Assembly: GCF_005116455.1 (NCBI RefSeq)
Contig: NZ_SWBP01000001.1
Coordinates: 186,001 to 250,000, forward strand
DNA length: 64,000 nucleotides
Direction of reading: 5' to 3'
Source: Pedobacter cryophilus
GTDB taxonomy: Bacteria; Bacteroidota; Bacteroidia; Sphingobacteriales; Sphingobacteriaceae
Shown here piece by piece: positions 54,037 to 64,000 of this stretch. The position numbers and the translations under genes were made by a program. The stretch's first letter is position 1; every line of letters starts with the position of its first letter. The notes below the pieces were generated by a model. It saw only the letters and a list, made by a program, of their open reading frames with translations. It had not been told where the DNA came from and did not search any database.

Positions 54037-54951
54037 TTATTCAAACAACTTAGCATCAGCCATCCAATTTTTCAATCGGTCTATCCATTGGTCTGAAGTG
54101 GTTTTGTTGTTTAACCCAAAACCATGTCCACCCGCAGGATACAAATGCAATTCGCATTTTACGCCCACCTGCTTAAAAGCTCTAGCCAAAAACAAGCTAT
54201 TTTCTGATGGTACGGTTTTATCATCATTAGCATGAGCTAAAAATGTAGGCGGGGTATTGGCAGTAATCTGTAATTCGTTAGAGTATAATTTCACTTGCTC
54301 TTCAGTTGGATTTAAGCCTATCAAATTATTTCTAGATCCTTTATGTGCAAATTCTCCAAAAGAAATTACCGGATATAACAGCACCATAAAATCAGGTCTT
54401 AAACTGGTGTTTTCTGTATTAGCAATTTTTGCTTCGTTAAAATGAGTGCCTAAAGTTGATGCCAAATGCCCACCAGCAGAAAAACCCATAATCCCTATTT
54501 TAGCAGGATTAACTTTATACTTTAAAGCATTTTCTCTCACCATTTTTATAGCTTGTTGCGCATCCTGCAAAGGCCCTATGCTTTTATCAACCATAATTAA
54601 ATCAGATGGTAAACGATATTTTAACACAAAAGCAGTCACGCCCATTTTATTAAATACTTCCGCAACATCATATCCCTCATGTTTAATGGCTAAAATAGAA
54701 TATCCACCACCGGGGCAAATAATTACGGCCGCCCCATTAGGTTGAGCTGGGTAGTAAGCAATAAGTTGTGGCTTTATAACTTTACCTACTCTAATTTTAC
54801 CATCGGCAGCTGTATCTGCTTTTTCTACATAATCAGCAGCCTGTTTAGCATTAGGCACACCATTAGGATACAAATTAATGACCTCTGTTTTTTGCGCTTT
54901 TACCGAAACAAATGCCAGCATTAAACTAAAAATTAAAGTATACTTTTTCAT
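54037..54951 (-). CDS. Secreted alpha/beta hydrolase (carbohydrate-esterase-like)
   Basis: A 304-residue enzyme with a signal peptide (MKKYTLIFSLMLAFVSVKAQ). The oxyanion region is VIICPGGGYSILA, the nucleophile elbow is IGIMGFSAGGHLAS (G-x-S-x-G), the acidic residue lies in LAHANDDKTVPSENS and the His in YPAGGHGFGL. This set is typical of the BD-FAE/acetyl-esterase type of alpha/beta hydrolases that remove acyl groups from polysaccharides. The frame runs 7 codons further to 54,972, into prfB; the Met at 54,951 precedes the signal peptide and leaves a 4-nt gap after the prfB stop. It is probably periplasmic. Confidence 0.87.
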   Translation of the reverse strand: MKKYTLIFSLMLAFVSVKAQKTEVINLYPNGVPNAKQAADYVEKADTAADGKIRVGKVIKPQLIAYYPAQPNGAAVIICPGGGYSILAIKHEGYDVAEVFNKMGVTAFVLKYRLPSDLIMVDKSIGPLQDAQQAIKMVRENALKYKVNPAKIGIMGFSAGGHLASTLGTHFNEAKIANTENTSLRPDFMVLLYPVISFGEFAHKGSRNNLIGLNPTEEQVKLYSNELQITANTPPTFLAHANDDKTVPSENSLFLARAFKQVGVKCELHLYPAGGHGFGLNNKTTSDQWIDRLKNWMADAKLFE

Positions 54952-54955
54952 ATTG

Positions 54956-56045
54956 TTAATTATTTCCACCAAACTCCATTAAATAAGCTTTTAAAAACTC
55001 GCCTAAATCACCATCTAAAACTGCTTGCGCATTAGAGGTTTCATAATCTGTTCTTAAATCTTTCACCAATTTATAGGGATGTAAAACGTAATTTCTTATT
55101 TGAGAGCCCCACTCAATCTTCTTCTTATTTCCCTCAATGGCATTACTAATTTCCATCTTTTTACGCAGTTCAATCTCATAAAGCTGAGATTTTAATAAGC
55201 GCATTGCATTTTCTTTATTTTGCAACTGAGAACGCGATTCTTGGTTTTTAATAATAATTCCCGAAGGCTTGTGATGTAACCTTACCGCCGTTTCTACCTT
55301 ATTTACATTTTGCCCACCAGCACCACCAGATCTAAAAGTTTCAAACTCCACCTCAGCCGGGTTAATGTCAATTTCTATCGTATCATCTACCAAAGGGTAA
55401 ACATAAACCGATGCAAAAGAAGTATGACGCTTAGCATTAGCATCAAACGGAGAAATACGCACTAATCGGTGCACCCCATTTTCACCCTTTAAATAGCCAT
55501 AAGAAAAATCACCATCAATTTGAATAGTTACCGTTTTAATACCGGCCACATCTCCCTCCTGGTAATCCTGCTCAGTTACTTTATAGCCATTTTTTTGTGC
55601 CCACATGGTGTACATCCGCAATAACATACCAGCCCAATCGCAACTTTCTGTACCGCCTGCACCTGCCGTAATTTGGACTACCGCACTTAACTGATCTTCA
55701 TCTGCCGAAAGCATGTTTTTAAACTCCAAATCTTCCATTTTTGCCAAAGCGCTTTCATACTGCTCCTTCATCTCCTCTTCCGTAGCATCTCCGGCTTGTA
55801 GAAATTCCAGCATCACCGCAGCATCTTCTACAGCAGCAACTACCTGTTCAAACCCATCTGTCCAGGTTTTTTTCAATTTAATGGCGTGTAAAACCTTTTC
55901 GGCTTCTTTTGGCTTGTCCCAAAATTCGGGACTCATGGTAATGGCTTCCTCTCTGGTTAAAGCTTCTAATTTAGCATCAACGTCAAAGATGCCTCCTCAG
56001 AGACGTTACCCTGTCTCTCAAATCCTGCAATTGTTCTTTAGTCAT
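54956..56045 (-). CDS. prfB: Peptide chain release factor 2, made through a programmed +1 frameshift
   Basis: RF2 ends translation at UGA and UAA. Reading from the ATG at 56,045 gives 20 codons ([20 protein letters not shown]) and then an in-frame TGA at 55,985-55,983. A +1 shift at CTT-TGA continues in the frame [13 protein letters not shown] that leads into the long frame (326 codons from 55,936). The complete product is about 362 residues, the normal length. It has the SPF tripeptide for stop-codon recognition in [16 protein letters not shown] and the GGQ motif in [16 protein letters not shown]. The in-frame UGA makes synthesis self-limiting: when RF2 is scarce, the ribosome pauses and shifts. 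The esterase gene follows 4 nt after the stop. Confidence 0.95.
55983..55997 (-). promoter_or_regulatory. prfB: Programmed +1 frameshift site of prfB
   Basis: On the minus strand AGGAGG (55997-55992) lies 3 nt upstream of CTT-TGA (55988-55983), followed by C. The Shine-Dalgarno-like hexamer, slippery CTT and in-frame TGA-C match the classical RF2 frameshift signal. Confidence 0.93.
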
Positions 56046-56840
56046 GCGGCAAATATAATAGAAATGTAGGCAGCAATAAATAATTTATGGTTCATTCATT
56101 TTAATAGGGAAAAGCAAGGTTCTAAGCATCCTTTAAAGTCAGTCTTGCTATTTGTTCATACTGCGCTCCTTACCCTCAAAACCAGCCCCAGCCTTAAACT
56201 CTTGGCCGGTATCCACTGCTATCAAGTTTATTTAACTCGGGCATTTACAATCTTACAAAGCCAGCTCTCATAAATGTCCACAAAACGAAGTTGGGCTTTA
56301 CCCTGAATGTCGTTAGATGTCACCCTGAGGTTTAATATATTTCATATAAATCAATATAAAATGACGTTCACCTTCGATATTAATCAAATCGATCAAGCCT
56401 AAGCAGAAAACCTCCGTTAGCTTTTTTTCCGCCTTGGCTATTGCGGCAAAGATGAAGAAGTGATAGCACTAACTTTAATAGCAATAGGCGCAGCGGGGAG
56501 TTTTTGGGTACTTTTTTCGGAAAATTGCGAAGCACTCTTGAATGCCTTTTTGATTAAATAAATACTAATGAAAAAAAGTGCCTAGCTTGGCCGGTAATGA
56601 GGCCGGAAAGCCTTAAGGGTAAGGGCCTTGAATTTTTTATTATTTAGAAAGAACGTCAATGGTAGCGGAGTCGAAGGGTCTACACATGTAGCAAGGGCTT
56701 CCACTCCGCTCTGCCTGACAAATATCAGATAGTCATATAATTTAGCATTAAATGTAAATCGACAAAGAATATTATCTTGAGTGTTGTTTTGATGTCACCC
56801 TGAGCGGAGTCGAAGGGTAATTCCAAATTCCTACTCAACC
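56046..56840 (+). other. Long intergenic region with degenerate dispersed repeats
   Basis: About 800 bp without a supportable gene. It contains GTCACCCTGAGCGGAGTCGA (56794-56813) followed by AGGGT, with partial copies at 56,329 (GTCACCCTGAGG) and 56,664 (AGCGGAGTCGAAGGGT). It also holds a near copy of the sequence at 21,352 (at about 56,466). The GC-richer patches look like decayed repeat DNA. No RNA gene was recognised. Confidence 0.55.
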
Positions 56841-56872
56841 AAAAAATCCTCAACTTTCGAAGAGGATTTTTT
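56841..56872 (-). terminator. Terminator of the T9SS-sorted protein gene
   Basis: An 11-bp stem AAAAAATCCTC (56841-56851) / GAGGATTTTTT (56862-56872), with the T-run on the minus strand. It is about 40 nt after the stop codon. Confidence 0.8.
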
Positions 56873-56913
56873 AGGATAGGATATTTAAATTTCTTTGAAC
56901 AAGTTTTTAAATC

Positions 56914-57453
56914 TTATAAAGCGTTAGCGCTTCCAGTGCCGCTCACCAATAATTTTTTAGCGTAAACTCTAGTGTTAGCACTTACTTTAACAGTGTAAAC
57001 ACCAGCGGCTAAGTAACCAAAAGAGAAATGTAATTTTTGTTGCCCTTGAGAAACATTAAAATCTTGAGACTTAACAACCTGACCCCACATATCAACTAAA
57101 GCAACTTTAGCACCGTTATCATCAATTAAGTTTAAAACTAAGTCAGTATAATCAACCGCTGGATTAGGGAAAACATCCATTTTTACTAATTCTAAATTTG
57201 GGAAAGCTGGAGATAATAAAGCTTCAATACCTTTAAAAGATGGTTGCTCAAAACCTTGAGTAACGTAATCAGCATTGTTTTCAGTTAATGTATTGGTTAC
57301 ATAAGCTTGACCAATAGTGAATTGAATGTTTTCTCCAAAAACTGAAGTAGCTTCTCCACTTCCTGAATTAAAACCTTGTTGAGATATTTCTTGGCTGTAA
57401 GATGTTAATCCTAAAACTGCTATGATGATGGTTAAAATGATTGACTTGTTCAT
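56914..57453 (-). CDS. Secreted protein with type IX secretion C-terminal sorting domain
   Basis: A 179-residue protein with a signal peptide (MNKSIILTIIIAVLGLTSYS) and a mature part of about 70 residues (QQGFNSGSGEATSVFGENIQ and onward). The C-terminal sorting domain (about residues 90-179) is of type A: VFPNPAVDYTDLVLNL, then KVALVDMWGQVVKSQ and YLAAGVYTVKVSAN. Proteins with this domain are moved across the outer membrane by the type IX system and anchored or released. The open frame reaches 57,588, but only the Met at 57,453 precedes a signal peptide. It lies beside the giant collagen-like gene, in the same direction. Confidence 0.87.
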   Translation of the reverse strand: MNKSIILTIIIAVLGLTSYSQEISQQGFNSGSGEATSVFGENIQFTIGQAYVTNTLTENNADYVTQGFEQPSFKGIEALLSPAFPNLELVKMDVFPNPAVDYTDLVLNLIDDNGAKVALVDMWGQVVKSQDFNVSQGQQKLHFSFGYLAAGVYTVKVSANTRVYAKKLLVSGTGSANAL

Positions 57454-58015
57454 GTTTAGTATTAGGCAAGTTCTAAGCCAGCCAAAATAAACCACCCCTA
57501 ATTCCCCAATTTGAGGCTCAAAAACAATGTTTTTTGCATAAAAATCAGTCTCATTTAATAAATAGATTATTTCAAAAATGGCCTTCAAACCTTTTAAAAC
57601 ACCTTTTATACCTAAAGTGAGGCGCTAATAAAGAAAAAATGATAAGATATAGCTGTAGGCGATTTGACAAAAGGCATTAGAAATTATATTGGGGAATAAA
57701 AGCCTTATTTGGGGAAATTATATTGAATATATGTAGAAATAAATTCTCTTTATGGAACCCAATAAACCTACATATTCTCATTTTCAGCAGCTCATAGAGA
57801 GTTAGCCGCCTTTATACGGATATCATTTTAAATAGATTCAAGAAAATAAAAAATATTTCAATATTAACACAACCCATAATCGGTAATTAAATACCCGATA
57901 ATACATTAAATACTTAACAAAAACAATGCTTTAATATATATTTACCCAAATAGGGTAATTATCTCTACATTATAAGTAATAATAAAGTTGAGATCACTAT
58001 TTATAAATTTTTCTT
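57454..58015 (+). other. Intergenic region without a recognised gene
   Basis: About 560 very AT-rich base pairs between the collagen-like gene terminator and the T9SS-sorted protein start. It must hold the promoter of the latter on the minus strand, but I found no convincing TAnnTTTG element there. No repeats or RNA structures were recognised. Confidence 0.4.
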
Positions 58016-58055
58016 AAAACAAAAAAAGTCCCTTGAGAAAAATCTCAAGGGACTT
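58016..58055 (-). terminator. Terminator of the collagen-like gene
   Basis: A 13-bp perfect stem AAGTCCCTTGAGA (58026-58038) / TCTCAAGGGACTT (58043-58055), followed on the minus strand by CTTTTTTTGTTTT. It is 22 nt after the stop codon. Confidence 0.88.
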
Positions 58056-58076
58056 AGGTATTTAAAAAAGATCTAT

Positions 58077-61000
58077 CTACTTAACTAATGATATTAACTG
58101 CCAATCAGTACCATCAGATTGTATGGTCATGATTTCATCACTTTTCGCTTTACTTTGACTAGCGCCTGTTCTATCTAAATAATTACTGATGTTCCAATCA
58201 TTACTTGCAATGTTCTTGATGATGTAAATTCTACCAGTACAACTGCTTGCAGTAGGCAATGTTATGGTTCTTGCAGAGCTTCCCTTACAAATTACCGTAT
58301 AGTGTGCTTCATTTAAAGTGAGGTTGGCTGTTGTTGAAACAATAGACATTGAAACAGAACCAGTTACTTGTAAAGTAGAATTAGCTATTGTACCATTATT
58401 ATTAATACCTATCCTCACATTATCATTTAACCCATTACCCTGCATTCTCATCATTTCCACATTACCTGCTGGGCTATAATTATATTTAGAAAACACTATA
58501 GGCTCATCACCATCATCACCAACAACAAACTCTAATCTACCGCTATTAGCAGTTCCTGCACTTCCTATTTCAAAGAAATCGGTGCCAGCCGCACTTCCTT
58601 TTAACCTAAAATTACCATCAGTTGTAGTAAAGAACATTGGCTTATAAAAATTAGCAGCACTAGCAGCAAATTGTAAAGCAGAGGTAGTTCCATCTCCGTT
58701 AATGTAAGCTAATGGTTGATCATTATTGGTATAATCTGGATAAGTTTGAGTTAATCCCAATGTTTGTCTTCTTCCAAACTGCATCATAGTCCAGTCATTA
58801 GACTTAATATTCATAGCTATATCATTGGTATTTCCCAGAAAAGAAGCTGCTGTTGCGTTTGAGTTCCCTGTAGTTAACCAGTTAGAAGAAGCGGCTTCCG
58901 TAGCTGGCGCCCAATTTGTACCATTATATTTTAATACTTGGCCGTTTGTTGCAGACATTGCATTTAATTTAGCTGCCGTTATAACTCCATCAGCAAGATC
59001 TGCTGTCGCAATGGCTCCATCAGCAATTTTTGCTGAAGTAATCGCATTATCTGCTAAATCAACTGTAGCAACCGCACCAGTTGCAAGTTTTGCTGTAGTA
59101 ATAGAATTGTCGGCAATATCAGCAGTTGCAATGGTACCATCAGCAATTTTTGCTGAAGTAACTGCATTATTGGCCAAGGTTGGCAAAGCAGCAGTACCTG
59201 ATAAATCACCAGCTAATTGAACAATTCCTTTTGCAGAGGCGCTAGCATCAGTAGCAGCACTTGCATTTGCAGGCACCCAACCTCCACCATTCCAAGTAAG
59301 AACCTGATTATTAGTTGCTCCAGTTTGAGCTAATTTATTTGGATTGATGGTAGCGTAACCAATAGCATTATCTGTTACCGATGCACTTGCTAGTTTTGCA
59401 GCAGAAATTACACCATCTTGGATTTTAGCTCCTGTTACCGTAGCATCAGCTAATTTTGCAGTTTGAATCGTTCCATCAGCAATTTGATATCCTTCTACCG
59501 CTCCTGTTACTAATTGCATTTGATTAAGTGAACCACTTATATCTCCACCGCCAGTACCAATTGCACCAGTCAAATTAACTGCAACTACATTACTATTGAG
59601 GGTAATTAATGAGCCAGCAGTATAAGTAGTTCCTGCTGCTGTTGTAGCAGGCGCCCAAGTTGTACCATTCCAAGTTAATACCTGATTGCTTGTCGCTCCT
59701 GATTGAGCTATTTTTGCCAAAGTGACGTTACCATCTACTATTTTTGCGGTGGTAATAGAATTACTTGCTAAATCACCTGAAACTATCGTTCCGTCGGCAA
59801 TCTTTGCTGAAGTAATTGCATTATTAATTATGGTTGGCAAAGCAGCAGTACCTGACAAATCACCAGCTAATTGAATTTTACCTTTAACAGAACTACTTGC
59901 ATCTGCTAATGTAGCCCCATCTGCTCCCGCAGGACCAGTAGCTCCCGTTGCTCCGGCAGGACCAGTTAATCCTATTGGACCTTGTGAACCTGTTGCTCCA
60001 GCTGCACCTGTTAAGCCTTGTATTCCTTGAGCGCCTGTTGATCCAATTGCTCCGGTTAAACCCTGTGGACCTGTTGCTCCAGTTAAACCTATATCTCCTT
60101 TTGCGCCTGTTGCACCCGTTAATCCTATATCACCTTTCGCTCCTGTTGCTCCTGCAGCTCCGGTCAATCCTATATCACCTTTGGCTCCCGTTGCACCTGC
60201 AGCGCCAGTTAATCCTTGAGTTCCTGTTGCTCCGGTTAATCCTATATCGCCTTTAGCACCTGTTGCTCCAGCAGCGCCAGTTAATCCTATATCACCTTTG
60301 GCTCCGGTTGCTCCAACAGCACCCGTTAATCCTTGAATTCCTTGTGGACCTGTTGCTCCAGTTAATCCTATATCGCCTTTAGCACCTGTTGATCCGGCAG
60401 CTCCGGTCAATCCTATATCACCTTTGGCTCCTGCAGCGCCAGTTAATCCTTGAGTTCCTGTTGCTCCGGTTAATCCTATATCGCCTTTAGCACCTGTTGC
60501 TCCAGCTAATCCTTGTGGACCTGTTGCTCCAGTTAATCCTATATCGCCTTTAGCACCTGTTGATCCAGCAGCTCCGGTCAATCCTATATCACCTTTGGCT
60601 CCCGTTGCACCCGTTAATCCTATATCACCTTTAGCACCTGTTGATCCAGCAGCTCCGGTCAATCCTATATCACCTTTGGCTCCCGTTGCACCTGCAGCGC
60701 CAGTTAATCCTTGAGTTCCTGTTGCTCCGGTTAATCCTATATCGCCTTTAGCACCTGTTGCTCCAACTAATCCTTGTGGACCTGTTGCTCCTGTTAAACC
60801 TATATCCCCTTTGGCACCTGTTGCTCCGGTAGCTCCGGTTAATCCTATATCACCTTTGGCTCCCGTTGCTCCGGTAGCTCCGGTTAATCCTATATCACCT
60901 TTGGCTCCCGTTGCTCCAGCTAATCCTTGTGGACCTGTTGCTCCAGTTAATCCTATATCGCCTTTAGCACCTGTTGATCCAGCAGCTCCGGTCAATCCTA

Positions 61001-64000
61001 TATCACCTTTGGCTCCCGTTGCACCTGCAGCGCCAGTTAATCCTTGAGTTCCTGTTGCTCCGGTTAATCCTATATCGCCTTTGGCTCCTGTTGATCCAGC
61101 AGCTCCAGTCAATCCTATATCACCTTTTGCTCCTGTTGCTCCAACTAATCCTTGTGGACCTGTTGCTCCTGTTAATCCTATATCGCCTTTTGCTCCAGCA
61201 GCACCCGTTAATCCTTGAGCTCCTTGTGGACCTGTTGCGCCAACAGCTCCAGTTAAACCCTGTATTCCCTGAGAACCTGTTAAACCAGTTGCTCCCGCAT
61301 CACCTTTGTCGCCTTTTGCTCCATCTACTCCGTTTGTTCCTGCATCACCCTTTGCTCCGGCTGCTCCAACAGCGCCATTTAATCCTTGTATTCCCTGAGA
61401 ACCTGTTAAACCAGTTGCTCCCGTATCGCCTTTGTCGCCTTTTGATCCATCAACTCCGTTTGTTCCTGCATCACCCTTTGCTCCGGCTGCACCAACAGCT
61501 CCGGTTAATCCTTGTATTCCCTGAGAACCTGTCAAGCCAGTCGCTCCTGTATCACCCTTATCGCCTTTAGCTCCAGTTAAACCTGTTACTCCAACATCGC
61601 CTTTATCTCCTTTTACTCCATCTACTCCGTTTGCACCAGTTGCTCCTATTAATCCTTGGATTCCTTGTGGTCCTGTTGAACCAACATCACCTTTATCTCC
61701 TTTGACTCCGTCAACACCATTTGTTCCGTTCGTTCCTGCTGTTCCGGTATCGCCTTTTGCCCCAGTTAATCCTTGTGGACCTGTTGCTCCTGTTAATCCT
61801 ATATCGCCTTTAGCACCAGATGCTCCAGCAGCACCTGTTAATCCTTGTGGACCTGTTACTCCAGCATCTCCTTTGTCTCCTTTTGCTCCATCTACTCCGT
61901 TAGTTCCTGCTGTTCCAGTATCGCCTTTTGCTCCAGTTAAACCTTGAATTCCTTGTGGACCTGCAGCTCCTGTTGCTCCTGTATCACCTTTTGCTCCAGC
62001 ATCTCCTTGAGGCCCTTTATCGCCGTCTGAACCTTTTAAACCTTTATCGCCGGCTAAACCTTTGTCGCCATCTGCTCCTTTTGAACCAGCTAATCCTACT
62101 GGTCCTTGATCACCAATTACTCCTTTGTCGCCTGTTAATCCCTTGTCTCCTGTTAAGCCTTTATCACCCGCTATTCCTTTTGATCCTGTATCGCCAGTTA
62201 AACCTTTGTCGCCTACTATTCCTTTATCGCCATCTGCTCCTTTTGAGCCAGTTGCTCCAGCTAATCCTATCGGACCTTGATCGCCTATTAAACCTTTATC
62301 CCCTGTTAAGCCTTTATCACCATCTGCTCCCTTTGATCCTGCATCGCCGGTTAATCCTTTATCACCCGCTATTCCTTTGTCGCCGTCTGCTCCTTTTGAT
62401 CCTGCATCGCCAGTTAATCCTTTATCACCTGAAATTCCTTTATCGCCATCTGCGCCTTTTGTTCCTGCATCTCCAGTTAATCCTTTGTCGCCTGAAATTC
62501 CTTTGTCGCCGTCTGCTCCTTTTGAACCGGTTGCTCCGGCTAATCCTATTGGACCTTGATCGCCTACTAAACCTTTATCTCCTGAAATTCCTTTATCGCC
62601 ATCTGCTCCTTTTGAACCGGTTGCTCCAGCTAATCCTATTGGACCTTGATCGCCTACTAAACCTTTATCTCCTGAAATTCCTTTGTCACCATCTGCTCCT
62701 TTTAAACCTGCATCGCCGGTTAAACCTTTGTCGCCATCTACGCCTTTTGAACCAGCTAATCCTACTGGACCTTGATCACCAATTACTCCCTTGTCGCCTG
62801 TTAAACCTTTATCACCTGTTAAGCCTTTATCGCCATCTGCGCCTTTTGAACCGGTTGCTCCAGCTAGTCCTATCGGACCTTGATCGCCAATTAATCCTTT
62901 ATCACCTGCTATTCCTTTATCGCCATCTGCGCCTTTTGTTCCAGCATCGCCGGTTAAACCTTTGTCGCCTGTAATTCCTTTGTCACCATCTGCTCCCTTT
63001 GATCCTGCATCTCCAGTTAAGCCTTTGTCGCCTGTAATTCCTTTTTCGCCATCTGCTCCTTTTGAACCGGTTGCTCCAGTTAATCCTTTGTCACCTGCTA
63101 TTCCTTTTTCGCCATCTGCGCCTTTTGAACCGGTTGCTCCAGCTAGTCCTATCGGACCTTGATCGCCAACTAAACCTTTGTCGCCTGAAATTCCTTTGTC
63201 TCCATCTGCTCCTTTTGAACCAGCATCGCCAGTTAAACCTTTGTCTCCTGAAACTCCTTTATCACCATCTGCTCCTTTTGAACCGGTTGCTCCAGCTAGT
63301 CCTATCGGACCTTGATCGCCAACTAAACCTTTGTCGCCTGAAATTCCTTTATCGCCATCTGCTCCTTTTGAACCAGCATCGCCAGTTAAACCTTTGTCAC
63401 CTGTTAAGCCTTTATCGCCATCTGCGCCTTTTGAACCAGCATCGCCAGTTAAACCTTTGTCACCTGCTATTCCTTTTTCGCCATCTGCGCCTTTTGAACC
63501 AGTTGCTCCAGCTTGTCCTATCGGACCTTGATCGCCTACTAAACCTTTGTCGCCTGCTATTCCTTTATCGCCATCTGCTCCTTTTGATCCTGCATCGCCA
63601 GTTAATCCTTTGTCTCCTACTAATCCTTTATCGCCATCTGCTCCTTTTGATCCTGCATCGCCAGTTAATCCTTTGTCGCCTGAAATTCCTTTGTCTCCAT
63701 CTGCTCCTTTTGAACCAGCATCGCCAGTTAAACCTTTGTCACCTGTTAAGCCTTTATCGCCATCTGCGCCTTTTGAACCAGCATCGCCAGTTAAACCTTT
63801 GTCACCTGCTATTCCTTTTTCGCCATCTGCGCCTTTTGAACCAGTTGCTCCAGCTTGTCCTATCGGACCTTGATCGCCTACTAAACCTTTGTCGCCTGCT
63901 ATTCCTTTATCGCCATCTGCTCCTTTTGAACCAGTTGCTCCAGCTAGTCCTATCGGACCTTGATCGCCAATTAAGCCTTTGTCGCCTGAAATTCCTTTGT
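58077..64000 (-). CDS. Giant collagen-like repeat protein, C-terminal part (runs off the right edge)
   Basis: An open frame of at least 1974 codons, still open at the window edge; I checked the phase at 61.5, 62.4 and 64.0 kb. From about 59,915 to 64,000 it is made of Gly-X-Y triplets. Near the edge the unit is of the [19 protein letters not shown] and [19 protein letters not shown] kind, with Lys-Gly-Asp pairs. From about 61,270 down it shifts to [13 protein letters not shown] units. The C-terminal 610 residues (58,077-59,910) have repeated modules such as [17 protein letters not shown] and [15 protein letters not shown], like phage-fibre or adhesin stalks, then a beta-rich tip ending in [20 protein letters not shown]. 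No sorting domain is seen at this end. It is probably a surface fibre or adhesin. Confidence 0.9.
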   Translation of the reverse strand, partial: KGISGDKGLIGDQGPIGLAGATGSKGADGDKGIAGDKGLVGDQGPIGQAGATGSKGADGEKGIAGDKGLTGDAGSKGADGDKGLTGDKGLTGDAGSKGADGDKGISGDKGLTGDAGSKGADGDKGLVGDKGLTGDAGSKGADGDKGIAGDKGLVGDQGPIGQAGATGSKGADGEKGIAGDKGLTGDAGSKGADGDKGLTGDKGLTGDAGSKGADGDKGISGDKGLVGDQGPIGLAGATGSKGADGDKGVSGDKGLTGDAGSKGADGDKGISGDKGLVGDQGPIGLAGATGSKGADGEKGIAGDKGLTGATGSKGADGEKGITGDKGLTGDAGSKGADGDKGITGDKGLTGDAGTKGADGDKGIAGDKGLIGDQGPIGLAGATGSKGADGDKGLTGDKGLTGDKGVIGDQGPVGLAGSKGVDGDKGLTGDAGLKGADGDKGISGDKGLVGDQGPIGLAGATGSKGADGDKGISGDKGLVGDQGPIGLAGATGSKGADGDKGISGDKGLTGDAGTKGADGDKGISGDKGLTGDAGSKGADGDKGIAGDKGLTGDAGSKGADGDKGLTGDKGLIGDQGPIGLAGATGSKGADGDKGIVGDKGLTGDTGSKGIAGDKGLTGDKGLTGDKGVIGDQGPVGLAGSKGADGDKGLAGDKGLKGSDGDKGPQGDAGAKGDTGATGAAGPQGIQGLTGAKGDTGTAGTNGVDGAKGDKGDAGVTGPQGLTGAAGASGAKGDIGLTGATGPQGLTGAKGDTGTAGTNGTNGVDGVKGDKGDVGSTGPQGIQGLIGATGANGVDGVKGDKGDVGVTGLTGAKGDKGDTGATGLTGSQGIQGLTGAVGAAGAKGDAGTNGVDGSKGDKGDTGATGLTGSQGIQGLNGAVGAAGAKGDAGTNGVDGAKGDKGDAGATGLTGSQGIQGLTGAVGATGPQGAQGLTGAAGAKGDIGLTGATGPQGLVGATGAKGDIGLTGAAGSTGAKGDIGLTGATGTQGLTGAAGATGAKGDIGLTGAAGSTGAKGDIGLTGATGPQGLAGATGAKGDIGLTGATGATGAKGDIGLTGATGATGAKGDIGLTGATGPQGLVGATGAKGDIGLTGATGTQGLTGAAGATGAKGDIGLTGAAGSTGAKGDIGLTGATGAKGDIGLTGAAGSTGAKGDIGLTGATGPQGLAGATGAKGDIGLTGATGTQGLTGAAGAKGDIGLTGAAGSTGAKGDIGLTGATGPQGIQGLTGAVGATGAKGDIGLTGAAGATGAKGDIGLTGATGTQGLTGAAGATGAKGDIGLTGAAGATGAKGDIGLTGATGAKGDIGLTGATGPQGLTGAIGSTGAQGIQGLTGAAGATGSQGPIGLTGPAGATGATGPAGADGATLADASSSVKGKIQLAGDLSGTAALPTIINNAITSAKIADGTIVSGDLASNSITTAKIVDGNVTLAKIAQSGATSNQVLTWNGTTWAPATTAAGTTYTAGSLITLNSNVVAVNLTGAIGTGGGDISGSLNQMQLVTGAVEGYQIADGTIQTAKLADATVTGAKIQDGVISAAKLASASVTDNAIGYATINPNKLAQTGATNNQVLTWNGGGWVPANASAATDASASAKGIVQLAGDLSGTAALPTLANNAVTSAKIADGTIATADIADNSITTAKLATGAVATVDLADNAITSAKIADGAIATADLADGVITAAKLNAMSATNGQVLKYNGTNWAPATEAASSNWLTTGNSNATAASFLGNTNDIAMNIKSNDWTMMQFGRRQTLGLTQTYPDYTNNDQPLAYINGDGTTSALQFAASAANFYKPMFFTTTDGNFRLKGSAAGTDFFEIGSAGTANSGRLEFVVGDDGDEPIVFSKYNYSPAGNVEMMRMQGNGLNDNVRIGINNNGTIANSTLQVTGSVSMSIVSTTANLTLNEAHYTVICKGSSARTITLPTASSCTGRIYIIKNIASNDWNISNYLDRTGASQSKAKSDEIMTIQSDGTDWQLISLVK

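Noticed and set aside
61928-62974. Long plus-strand open frames rich in Leu, Pro or Ser across 60-64 kb
   Set aside because: They lie antisense to the Gly-X-Y coding frame, and their composition follows from the repeat codons. The minus-strand frame is continuous through the same region.

Overview
The window looks like a chromosomal piece of a low-GC member of the Bacteroidota, probably close to Sphingobacteriaceae. The evidence is a complete alternative complex III (ActABCDEF) joined to a cytochrome c oxidase, a type IX secretion C-terminal sorting domain, promoters of the TAnnTTTG kind directly upstream of several genes, a Cas9 with Bacteroidota features, and a BlaI/M56 pair. The family placement is inference; no rRNA or tRNA gene was seen.

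Layout. 1-14,115 (minus strand) is a respiratory supercluster: actA-B-C-D-E-F, then oxidase subunits II and I, a terminator, then heme A synthase, heme O synthase and two subunit III proteins (the last cut by the window edge). Electrons pass from menaquinol through the Act complex to cytochrome c and the oxidase; ctaA and ctaB make its heme. A deoxyhypusine-synthase-like gene follows (14,352-15,332). 15,553-21,108 (plus) is a tightly overlapping eight-gene operon holding a self-contained type II fatty-acid-synthase-like pathway: ketoreductase, dehydratase, carrier protein, ketosynthase, enoyl reductase, phosphopantetheinyl transferase, hydrolase and acyltransferase. 21.4-34.3 kb holds mixed envelope and metabolic genes: an NTF2-like lipoprotein, a membrane acyltransferase, a TPR protein, an outer-membrane barrel, a penicillin-acylase-type amidase, a DUF3800 protein, a PAS/GAF sensor without an output domain, and a GH130 enzyme.

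34.4-48.9 kb looks like a defence or accessory region: a Fic protein behind an array of palindromic operator-like repeats, a HEPN-protein operon divergent from an XRE regulator, a decayed ATPase-like gene, then a complete type II-C CRISPR-Cas locus. The locus has a tracrRNA on the minus strand, divergent from cas9-cas1-cas2, and an array of 57 repeats (46 bp) and 56 spacers. The tracrRNA shows that mature crRNAs are read from the minus strand, toward cas2. The array has three unusual features: a 34-nt spacer that contains the tracrRNA anti-repeat sequence and forms a long hairpin with its neighbouring repeat; two spacers that differ at three positions in a codon-like pattern; and a last repeat split by a 56-nt insertion.

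49-64 kb returns to housekeeping and envelope genes: a small conserved protein, a BlaI regulator with an M56 peptidase-amidase fusion and a clear operator, a methyltransferase, a SirB1-like protein, an esterase, prfB with its programmed +1 frameshift, a T9SS-sorted protein, and a very large collagen-like repeat protein that runs off the right edge. Several short dispersed intergenic repeats (around 35.7, 38.3, 48.8, 49.4, 53.8 and 56.3-56.8 kb) are typical of noncoding DNA in these genomes.
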